NCBI GenBank assembly: GCA_001874255.1
Contig: MPDC01000005.1
Span: forward strand, 104,273-168,272
Source: Alphaproteobacteria bacterium MedPE-SWcel
GTDB taxonomy: Bacteria > Pseudomonadota > Alphaproteobacteria > Rhodobacterales > Rhodobacteraceae
DNA: 64,000 bases
Direction of reading: 5' to 3'
Positions 36,651 to 42,180 of this stretch are shown piece by piece. The position numbers were made by a program, and so were the translations under genes. Below the pieces are notes generated by a model. That model saw only the letters and a program-made list of their open reading frames with translations. It did not search any database and was not told the origin of the DNA. How positions within the stretch are numbered: the first letter of the stretch is position 1; every line of letters starts with the position of its first letter.

Positions 36651-37288
36651 TATCGGACGGAGCCGGAGCGGGCCTGGCCGAGGTCGATCATATGCGTCGA
36701 CCAGGACCGCATGGCGCGCTCGATCCAGCTGGCATTGCGGTATTCGCAGCCCTCCTGGACCAGCCATTCATCCATCCAGCGAATGGCCGCGTCATTCTTT
36801 GCCAGCTCGGCGTGATAACCGGCCACCGTCATGCGCAACCGCTGCAACCGCTTGGCCGCATTGGCAGCTTCGTGCTTGGCGCGATTGTCTTCCTTGCGCG
36901 ACAGCGCCTCTGTCAGCGAGCGCAGCACCATCGGATGCATCAGCCGCACCTCGCCGCCCTCACAGAGGCAGGGCGTCCATTTGTGCAACGGGCCGTAGTC
37001 CAGCTTACACAGTGACCGGAAATGCCCGGCATCGACCATCAGCAGCTTGGCCAGCGTGTCCGGATCCTGCGGCAACGTACCCACCGGCGCCTGGTCATAG
37101 GCGATGTTGATCAGATCGAAATAGAGCGCGCGACACTCCGGCGTGCCCTTCAGGCGCATGTCCGAATTGAGCCAGCGCCGCCGTTCCCAAGCCATGAAGT
37201 AGTGGCTATCCAGCCGGTCCTCGATCCCGAGCGGATACTCCGGCAGATCATCCGTGGCGACCGGTTGCAGTCCCACCGTTCCCAGCAT
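36650..37288 (-). CDS. DUF1376-like phage replication protein
   Basis: A 212-residue protein. The region DSHYFMAWERRRWLNSDMRL followed by YFDLINIAYDQAPVGTLPQD resembles the DUF1376 module of phage replication-initiator-like proteins, which recognise origins or load helicase. Residues 125-180 are helical and basic. It overlaps the stop of the next upstream gene (TGATG) and is followed directly by a phased repeat array, as would be expected if the origin lies beside its initiator. Confidence 0.7.
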   Translation of the reverse strand: MLGTVGLQPVATDDLPEYPLGIEDRLDSHYFMAWERRRWLNSDMRLKGTPECRALYFDLINIAYDQAPVGTLPQDPDTLAKLLMVDAGHFRSLCKLDYGPLHKWTPCLCEGGEVRLMHPMVLRSLTEALSRKEDNRAKHEAANAAKRLQRLRMTVAGYHAELAKNDAAIRWMDEWLVQEGCEYRNASWIERAMRSWSTHMIDLGQARSGSVR

Positions 37289-37551
37289 CACGCCGCCTCG
37301 CCGAACAGGCGGGACAGCTCCGTGTCCAACGCCTCGACCATGTCGGGGCCAGTGTCGATTCTGGTGTCGATCGCGGCGCTGCGCGTCATCTTACGATAGC
37401 GCCCAGTCCAGCCCCGATACCGGCAGATCTGCGAACACGACGGGATCGAGGCCCCGGTGAACGCCGCCATATCCGCCAGCGTGCATTCCCCGGCGCTGTC
37501 ATTGATCAGCCACCAGATCTGATAGGCGATCCGTTCAATCCGGGCACTCAT
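37288..37551 (-). CDS. Small hypothetical phage protein, HTH-like
   Basis: An 87-residue protein starting MSARIERIAYQIWWLINDS. The segment CTLADMAAFTGASIPSCSQI reads like a helix-turn-helix, so it may bind DNA. It overlaps both neighbours by 1-4 bp in the early operon. The longer upstream frame crosses the neighbouring gene in another frame and is rejected. Confidence 0.62.
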   Translation of the reverse strand: MSARIERIAYQIWWLINDSAGECTLADMAAFTGASIPSCSQICRYRGWTGRYRKMTRSAAIDTRIDTGPDMVEALDTELSRLFGEAA

Positions 37552-37874
37552 GCGGCGGCCCCCTTCAGTTCCTGCCGGAAAAATGCCGCCGCGCCGGGAT
37601 CGCTCAGGATCATCAGCAGCGCGATATGGCTGGTCGGCGCGGTGGTCGCGCCCCACCAGTTCAGCGCGGTCTGGAAGGACACATCGCAAAACAGCGCCAC
37701 CTCGCGGGGGCTGTGAAACCGGGCGTGGAAATAGGCCGACCAGAGATCGGCCGCATGGGCTTTCAGCGCGTAGGGGTCCAAACGATTTGACCAAGACGCT
37801 GGGTCCGGACCCGTGCCAGGCTCAGCGCATGGCACATCATTGTTCACAATCAGAGTCAGACGCGGGCGGCTCAT
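37548..37874 (-). CDS. Small hypothetical phage protein
   Basis: A 108-residue protein starting MSRPRLTLIVNNDVP. The middle (FHSPREVALFCDVSFQTALNWW) looks like a helix-turn-helix in which a recognition helix ends in Trp-Trp, so DNA binding is plausible. The start overlaps the stop of the cro-like gene by 4 bp. Family not recognised. Confidence 0.6.
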   Translation of the reverse strand: MSRPRLTLIVNNDVPCAEPGTGPDPASWSNRLDPYALKAHAADLWSAYFHARFHSPREVALFCDVSFQTALNWWGATTAPTSHIALLMILSDPGAAAFFRQELKGAAA

Positions 37875-38095
37875 GCGGCAGCGTCCTTGTCGGCGTCGGG
37901 ATGGTCGCAGGCGATCCATTGATGCGTTGTAACTGCACCCTGTGTTGCGAGTTCAATCCGTACGGCAAGCGCAAGGCTTGGTTGCTTTGTACCGTTTGCC
38001 AAGCGCGAAACGACACCCTGCGTGACACCAACCTGGGCAGCAAATTCGGATTGCGTAACCATTGCCATTTTGAGGTATTCGGAAAGGTTCATCAT
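37871..38095 (-). CDS. Cro/YdaS-like HTH repressor
   Basis: A 74-residue protein with a helix-turn-helix, SEFAAQVGVTQGVVSRLANG, of the Cro/YdaS type. It is the first gene of the leftward early operon, divergent from the cI-like gene, which is the lambda arrangement. The predicted -10 box (AATATT, 38107-38102) places transcription start at or next to the ATG, so the mRNA is probably leaderless. A longer frame to 38173 runs over the promoter and is not used. Confidence 0.8.
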   Translation of the reverse strand: MMNLSEYLKMAMVTQSEFAAQVGVTQGVVSRLANGTKQPSLALAVRIELATQGAVTTHQWIACDHPDADKDAAA

Positions 38096-38101
38096 GCGCT
38101 C

Positions 38102-38130
38102 AATATTCCCGACACGAATATTCGCGTCAA
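38102..38130 (-). promoter_or_regulatory. Leftward early promoter (cro-like gene), overlapping operator
   Basis: On the minus strand TTGACG (38130-38125) and AATATT (38107-38102) are 17 bp apart. The -35 box overlaps the 19-bp operator at 38126-38144. Six bases separate the -10 box from the ATG. Confidence 0.65.
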
Positions 38131-38144
38131 GAATAATTATTCCC
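38126..38144. promoter_or_regulatory. Operator copy 1 with 12-bp palindrome
   Basis: The sequence GTCAAGAATAATTATTCCC contains the perfect palindrome GAATAATTATTC (38131-38142). It occurs again, inverted and identical over all 19 bp, at 38684-38702. It lies between the divergent cro-like and cI-like promoters and covers one -35 box. A second palindrome, CGAATATTCG, follows at 38115-38124. Confidence 0.7.
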
Positions 38145-38153
38145 GAGGGTGTT

Positions 38154-38182
38154 TTGCTTAAAACTTGTCTCAATGGAATATT
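38154..38182 (+). promoter_or_regulatory. Rightward promoter of the cI-like gene
   Basis: TTGCTT (38154-38159) and AATATT (38177-38182) are 17 bp apart; the ATG follows the -10 box by six bases (GAGGGC). The stretch GGAATATTGAG mirrors the -10 region of the divergent promoter as a perfect 11-bp inverted repeat (38099-38109 and 38175-38185). Confidence 0.6.
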
Positions 38183-38188
38183 GAGGGC

Positions 38189-38494
38189 ATGAGCTCTACA
38201 AAGTCACTTCGTCAGCTTAGAGGCTGGAACCAAAGCACGCTTGCGAAAGCCGCCGGGCTTGAACAGTCGACTATTTCAAAAATTGAAAGAGGCTGGGATG
38301 GCGCCACCATCCGCAGCATGAAGCTCATAGCGCAAGCGCTGGACGTCCCACTCTACCAGCTGTTCTCGGAAGAGCAGGACCAGGCCGAACTCAGGCTTCT
38401 GGAGGTTTTTCGCAACCTCCCTGAGGATCGCCAGCAGGGCTGGCTGGATATGGCGCATTCGGTACTAGACCGGAATCAAACAAAATCTGAATAA
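38189..38494 (+). CDS. XRE-family regulator, cI-like repressor
   Basis: A 101-residue protein with an N-terminal XRE helix-turn-helix: STLAKAAGLEQSTISKIERG with the flanking helices (about residues 14-55), and a short C-terminal helical region. It lacks the S24 peptidase domain of lambda CI, so it would not self-cleave upon DNA damage. It is divergent from the cro-like gene and its start codon lies at the predicted transcription start. The last 104 bp overlap a minus-strand small gene. Confidence 0.82.
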   Translation: MSSTKSLRQLRGWNQSTLAKAAGLEQSTISKIERGWDGATIRSMKLIAQALDVPLYQLFSEEQDQAELRLLEVFRNLPEDRQQGWLDMAHSVLDRNQTKSE

Positions 38495-38555
38495 GCTCCT
38501 CCAGCTGCCCGCGGCTCATCCGCTGTAACGCAAGCTTAAATTTTTCTTCGTTCAT
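38391..38555 (-). CDS. Small protein gene convergently overlapping the cI-like gene
   Basis: A 54-residue frame starting MNEEKFKLALQRMSRGQLEE, preceded by the strong ribosome site GAGGAG (start codon 38555-38553). The N-terminal half is a good amphipathic helix; the C-terminus is Pro/Gly-rich. Its 3' part is antisense to the end of the cI-like gene over 104 bp. Either it is a small regulator, or its transcript is antisense control of the repressor. No family is recognised. Confidence 0.5.
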   Translation of the reverse strand: MNEEKFKLALQRMSRGQLEELIQILFDSGLVPNAPYPASPAGDPQGGCEKPPEA

Positions 38556-38683
38556 AGTAACTCCTCTCCCCTCCCACCAAAGAGGGAGCATGGCTGTGCA
38601 GTAAATCTGCGGCTCGCTCCTCGCATCTTCAGTGTCTGTCAGTGACCTGAGACAAGCCGAGCCACAAGCGCTGTAGTCCCAAT

Positions 38684-38702
38684 GGGAATAATTATTCTTG
38701 AC
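38684..38702. promoter_or_regulatory. Operator copy 2, identical to copy 1
   Basis: GGGAATAATTATTCTTGAC is the exact complement of the element at 38126-38144 and includes the same 12-bp palindrome. It overlaps the -35 box of the rightward promoter for the small-gene operon. Repressor bound here would coordinate both early promoters. Confidence 0.7.
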
Positions 38703-38726
38703 AGACATATTCTTGACGGGAATAAA
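38698..38726 (+). promoter_or_regulatory. Second early promoter, rightward, driving the small-gene/excisionase operon
   Basis: TTGACA (38698-38703) and AATAAA (38721-38726) are 17 bp apart, and the first overlaps operator copy 2. The layout (operator, -35, 17-bp spacer ending in CGGG, -10) matches the leftward early promoter almost base for base. An imperfect inverted repeat AGACAT...ATGTCT (38703-38731) covers the spacer. Confidence 0.65.
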
Positions 38727-38753
38727 TGTCTCCATCAAGCCATGGAGGATTGA

Positions 38754-39038
38754 ATGCAAACCAAACTCAAAACCGTCCTGCTCAATGCGCAGCAGATCGC
38801 AGGCTCGCCAGAAGACCACCTGGACAGCCCCCAGGTGTTCACAACCGCCTGGGCCACCCTCAAGGCCGCCCGCGGCCAGGGGTTTGACCCGGCACGGCTG
38901 AAGGCGGCCCATCTGATCGAGCGACCGGCCCCTGCGCCTGAACCCACCGAACAGGTTCTGCACCGCGTCGGCCAAAGGGTTCGCAGGATCATGACGGACC
39001 GCCACATCCCCGGCCCCCGTGACCCCCATGCGGCGTGA
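38754..39038 (+). CDS. Small hypothetical phage protein
   Basis: A 94-residue basic protein starting MQTKLKTVLLNAQQIAGSPE, preceded by GGAGG (38744-38748). It is the first gene downstream of the second early promoter. The protein is helical and unrecognised; the C-terminal part is Arg/Pro-rich. Located where lambdoid phages keep early accessory genes. Confidence 0.65.
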   Translation: MQTKLKTVLLNAQQIAGSPEDHLDSPQVFTTAWATLKAARGQGFDPARLKAAHLIERPAPAPEPTEQVLHRVGQRVRRIMTDRHIPGPRDPHAA

Positions 39039-39145
39039 CGCACGGCAGATCCGCAATGCCATCCCCTACCTTGTCAGCCTCCGCATCCATTGCGGACAGC
39101 CACCCCGGGCGCCGCCCGGAGAACAATAAACCGCAGCAGCGCCCC

Positions 39146-39229
39146 GGAGGATTGAGCGCTGCGATCGAGGCAGGCGTTTCGCACCCCTCACCGGGTGCGG
39201 ATCTGGCGCGGGCGGCTCTTCAATCCTCC
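39146..39229. other. Structured element with 10-bp outer stem and 7-bp inner hairpin
   Basis: GGAGGATTGA (39146-39155) and TCAATCCTCC (39220-39229) pair perfectly and enclose a second perfect stem, CGCACCC (39180-39186) with GGGTGCG (39193-39199). The 84-nt unit lies in the 233-bp space between two small genes on the same strand. It could be a phage RNA or an mRNA processing element. An open frame from a GTG at 39035 crosses it, so coding use is not excluded. Confidence 0.45.
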
Positions 39230-39271
39230 AAATTGCCCGCCGCCCGCGTCCACTTGACGGAGACCACCCAC

Positions 39272-39520
39272 ATGACACCGCTCAACCCGATCACATCCCT
39301 TGCCCGCACCCTGCAGGCCCTGCCGGTCGCCGAACGCCGCGACCATTTCGCCAGTGCCGTGATCGAGCGCGGCGGGCGCTACACCGTGCCCCGCAACCTG
39401 CCACCGGGCCGGGCCATTGTGATGCTCAGCCTCGAAGGCATCGAGACCTCCGGCTGGTTCGAAGACGCCGCGATCGAGAGCTGGATCCGCATCGCGCTTG
39501 GACATGAGACCGCCGCATGA
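39272..39520 (+). CDS. Small hypothetical phage protein
   Basis: An 82-residue protein starting MTPLNPITSLARTLQALPVA, with GGAGA at a plausible ribosome-site distance. An alternative GTG start at 39035, overlapping the previous stop, would add 79 residues of low-complexity character. The C-terminal half (GRAIVMLSLEGIETSGWFED) is beta-rich. Not recognised. It overlaps the following gene by 4 bp. Confidence 0.6.
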   Translation: MTPLNPITSLARTLQALPVAERRDHFASAVIERGGRYTVPRNLPPGRAIVMLSLEGIETSGWFEDAAIESWIRIALGHETAA

Positions 39521-39852
39521 CCGATCATTTCACCATGGCGCAGGATCTGCGCGCGCTGGTGCCCTTGCGCCGCATCATGGGTTTCAAAGCCCTCGGCGGC
39601 CGGTTCCAGAAGCCGGAGCGCCCGCCGATGGTTTTCGATGAACTCTGGTGGTCGGCGTCCCTGGCCGGGCTGACCGGCAGCGGATTGACCTGCCGCGCTT
39701 CGGTGGATGACTGGATCAGCCAGGCTCTGGCCCGCACGCCCCGCCGCGCCACAGATTGCCGCCCGGAGTGCCCCTGCAACGGGCAGCAGAAGCCACCGCC
39801 AAGCGAGACGGCAGCGACAGAAACTGCACCAAACTTTTTGAAGTGGAGATAA
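39517..39852 (+). CDS. Small hypothetical phage protein
   Basis: A 111-residue protein whose first 70 residues are well structured (ALGGRFQKPERPPMVFDELW), with a tail rich in Cys, Pro and Thr. It is translationally coupled to the gene before it (ATGA) and followed 4 bp later by the excisionase-like gene. No known family. Confidence 0.6.
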   Translation: MTDHFTMAQDLRALVPLRRIMGFKALGGRFQKPERPPMVFDELWWSASLAGLTGSGLTCRASVDDWISQALARTPRRATDCRPECPCNGQQKPPPSETAATETAPNFLKWR

Positions 39853-39856
39853 CAGC

Positions 39857-40090
39857 GTGACCGCAACACAGTTTATCGCCGTAGACGCCGCCGCCCTTGA
39901 GGCTGTGCAAACCGAATTGCAGGAGATCAAGCGGATTCTCGAGGCCTCCCATGTCACCCCGCCCGCAAAGTGGATCACGGTTGCAGCATATGCGGCAAAG
40001 GTCGATCGATCAGAGGCAACCGTGCGCCGCTGGATCCGTGAAGGCCAATTGGAGCGCAATAGGAAACTTGTCCGCAACCCGGATGTTTAA
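39857..40090 (+). CDS. Excisionase-like HTH protein
   Basis: A 77-residue protein. After an N-terminal helix, KWITVAAYAAKVDRSEATVR and the following RRWIREGQLE form a winged-helix MerR/Xis-type DNA-binding motif. The gene converges on the integrase and the two stops overlap within TTTAA, a frequent xis-int arrangement. It is the last gene of the operon driven from 38698, so excision would be derepressed together with that promoter. Confidence 0.7.
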   Translation: MTATQFIAVDAAALEAVQTELQEIKRILEASHVTPPAKWITVAAYAAKVDRSEATVRRWIREGQLERNRKLVRNPDV

Positions 40091-41049
40091 TCCAGACGCT
40101 TGGCCAATTCCTCTGCGCTTTCATTGTAGTAGACCCGCAATTGCCGCAGATCCGTATGCCCGACCATCCGCGCCAAGGCCAAGACATCCAGCTTGCGCGA
40201 CAAGGCGGTAATCGCTGCATGCCGGGAATCGTGAAACGTCAGCCCAACGACACCGGCCCGATCGCGCAGCTTGCGGAACAACGCATCCAGTTGCCGGGAC
40301 GATAGGCCGAAGACCGGGTCCAGAGGTGGCAAGGCCTGCAACAGGCGTACGGCTTCGGACGACAAGGGCACCTCGCGCGCGCGCCCGTTCTTGGTGTGGG
40401 TCAGCCTAGCAACCCTGCGCTCCAGATCCACCCTGTCCCATTCGAGCCCCGCGATCTCTCCGGCGCGCATGGCGCTCTCCAAGGCGAACAGAAACGCGTG
40501 AAAAGCCCGCGCCGTTGCCTTGGTCAGATCCTCCCCCGCACTGAACCGCATTGCCTCGACCTCACCCGCCGTTGGCAGCCGATCACGTGGCTGTGGTTTG
40601 GTCGGCTTGCGCACATCGGAAAGTGGATTCGCAGAGATCAATTCCCACTCCCGGCGCGCCACATTCAGCACCGAAGACATCAACTGCATTTCCCGAATGA
40701 CGCTGGCGGGGGCGACTTCCCCCAGGCGTTTATCGCGCCAGGCGGCAAAATCCTTTGCCGTCAGGTCTTCGAGCCGGATTTGTGAAATCGCGTCGCGGCA
40801 CAGCTTTTCCAGACGGATCACTTCCCATCGGTGCCCCCGCTTGCCTGGCGAGACCTCGCGGGCGTAGCGATCGAACAGCTCCCCCAAGCGCAACTTGGCT
40901 GCGATCTTGTCACCGTTGAGGATTTCATATTCCGCCCGCGCCGCCCAATCCTTGGCCTCCTGCCGGGTCGGAAAAACCTTTGACTTGCGGATACCCTGCC
41001 GGGCAATCTCGGCCCGGTATCCAGATTTCAGCTTGCGAATTGACGCCAT
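40087..41049 (-). CDS. Tyrosine recombinase (phage integrase)
   Basis: A 320-residue site-specific recombinase. The N-terminal arm-binding part (1-55) and core-binding domain precede a catalytic domain with Arg195 (SAMRAGEIAGLEW), Lys220 (THTKNGRAREVPL), the HDSRH box (His273, Arg276), His298 in GHTD and the nucleophile Tyr307 or Tyr308. It lies beside tRNA-Leu, its likely attachment site, and starts 140 bp from the tRNA 3' end. Confidence 0.95.
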   Translation of the reverse strand: MASIRKLKSGYRAEIARQGIRKSKVFPTRQEAKDWAARAEYEILNGDKIAAKLRLGELFDRYAREVSPGKRGHRWEVIRLEKLCRDAISQIRLEDLTAKDFAAWRDKRLGEVAPASVIREMQLMSSVLNVARREWELISANPLSDVRKPTKPQPRDRLPTAGEVEAMRFSAGEDLTKATARAFHAFLFALESAMRAGEIAGLEWDRVDLERRVARLTHTKNGRAREVPLSSEAVRLLQALPPLDPVFGLSSRQLDALFRKLRDRAGVVGLTFHDSRHAAITALSRKLDVLALARMVGHTDLRQLRVYYNESAEELAKRLD

Positions 41050-41051
41050 TG

Positions 41052-41087
41052 ATTACGCACCGTGCGGAAAATATGCGTAATGCATTA
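41052..41087. promoter_or_regulatory. Inverted repeats upstream of the integrase
   Basis: ATTACGCA (41052-41059) and TGCGTAAT (41074-41081) form a perfect inverted repeat, and TAATGCATTA (41078-41087) is a 10-bp palindrome. The cluster begins 3 bp before the integrase start codon and could be arm-type integrase/excisionase sites or an operator for autoregulation. Confidence 0.45.
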
Positions 41088-41189
41088 CACAAAACTGGAT
41101 GGGACGGGTAGACAAGTTGTGAAAATTCCAGTCAACCGCCCTGATCTTGTTGGATATTTTACTCACCAACGTGCAGGGGCGTGCATAGT

Positions 41190-41276
41190 TGGTGCGGGCG
41201 GTGGGACTCGAACCCACACGGGCACAAGGCCCAACAGATTTTAAGTCTGGTATGTCTACCATTCCATCACGCCCGC
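41190..41276 (-). tRNA. tRNA-Leu (anticodon UAA)
   Basis: An 87-nt class II tRNA on the minus strand. The acceptor stem GCGGGCG pairs with CGCCCGC, the anticodon loop is CTTAAAA giving UAA, a long variable arm follows (TTGGGCCTTGTGCCCGT), the T arm reads GGTTCGAGTCC, and CCA is encoded. Its 3' end faces the integrase, the usual orientation for a prophage att site. Confidence 0.96.
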
Positions 41277-41591
41277 ATCCGGCGTTGTCTTCACGGTCGG
41301 GGTTCCGCCAAATACTGCAGCGGAAACACCCATCGCGTCACGCCACATTAGCACCAAAGCGACAGACACCGGGACCCAAAACAAATCAGCCTCCGGGAGC
41401 AATCACGGCACTCGGCCTGAATGACTCGACGTTGGCGTCAGATCTAACGACGCAGCCGTGTGGGTTCAATCAGAAATTCATCATTATTTTCCGCGCTCTC
41501 GCCTGCTGTCCGCCCGCCGCAGGCCAGGGGTCTTGCGGGCTCTTGCCGGGGGCAGCCCCCGACACAGCCATCCGGCAGCCCCCCGGCACGA
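41277..41591. other. Intergenic region between tRNA-Leu and the Lrp gene with GC hairpin
   Basis: No gene is seen. CGGGGGC-A-GCCCCCG at 41547-41561 forms a near-perfect palindrome; it lies 30 bp beyond the stop of the Lrp-type gene and may end or process that transcript, but no U tract follows. Neighbouring GC-rich segments resemble dispersed intergenic repeats of this genus group. The tRNA promoter should lie in the left half on the minus strand; I could not pick it reliably. Confidence 0.4.
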
Positions 41592-42068
41592 TCACATCGG
41601 CCCCAGGCCGCCGTCGTCCTTCACGGTCTGCATCGACATATAGGTGGACGTCGAGGAGACATGCGGCAGGGAGGAAATCTTCTCGCCAAGCACGGCGCGG
41701 AAATCGGACATCGACCGACAGCGCACCTTCAGCAGATAGTCAAAATGAGAGGCCAGCATATGCACCTCTTCGATCTCGCTCACCTGAACCACGGCGGCGT
41801 TGAAGGCGGCCAGCGCCACCTCGCGGGTGTCGGTCAGCTTCACCTCGACAAAGGCCACATGATCGAGCCCCAGTCGAATGGGGTCGATCAAGGCGCGGTA
41901 GCCCTGGATGATCCCCTCTGTCTCAAGCCGTTTCAGCCGCGCCTGCGTCGGCGATTTTGACAGGCCGATGACCCGCGACAGATCCGACACCGAGACCCGG
42001 CCGTTGTGGCTGAGTTCACGCAGAATCGCCTGATCGAAACGGTCCAGCCCCGGAAAGCGCGATTGCAT
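41592..42068 (-). CDS. Lrp/AsnC-family regulator, probable PutR
   Basis: A 158-residue regulator with an N-terminal helix-turn-helix (RVSVSDLSRVIGLSKSPTQA) and a C-terminal RAM ligand-binding domain. It is divergent from putA with a 112-bp gap, the same layout as the proline-responsive Lrp-type PutR of alphaproteobacteria, so activation of putA by proline is likely. The ATG at 42068 is chosen (GAGGG upstream) over a TTG one codon earlier. Confidence 0.88.
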   Translation of the reverse strand: MQSRFPGLDRFDQAILRELSHNGRVSVSDLSRVIGLSKSPTQARLKRLETEGIIQGYRALIDPIRLGLDHVAFVEVKLTDTREVALAAFNAAVVQVSEIEEVHMLASHFDYLLKVRCRSMSDFRAVLGEKISSLPHVSSTSTYMSMQTVKDDGGLGPM

Positions 42069-42180
42069 CAAAAAACCCTCGTAAATAAACCCATTTGATC
42101 CGCAGTATCTCTATCAACGGGACAAATGACCAGAGCGATCGCGATATACTGGGCAAAATCTCTGACGATGGGGTAGTCCA

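Larger units (their letters stand above)
15663..41189. mobile_element. Siphovirus-type prophage integrated beside tRNA-Leu(UAA)
   Basis: A block of about 25 kb holding integrase, excisionase-like gene, immunity regulators, replication-type genes, HNH, terminase, portal, prohead protease, HK97 capsid, connectors, tail tube, tape measure and fibre genes, nearly all leftward. The right end is placed at the tRNA 3' end, with the integrase starting 140 bp away. The left end must lie between the MraZ-box repeats (15662) and the last tail gene (15842). I found no duplicated tRNA 3' end there, so the exact att sites are unresolved. A gene transfer agent is excluded by the integrase and immunity genes. 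Confidence 0.9.
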
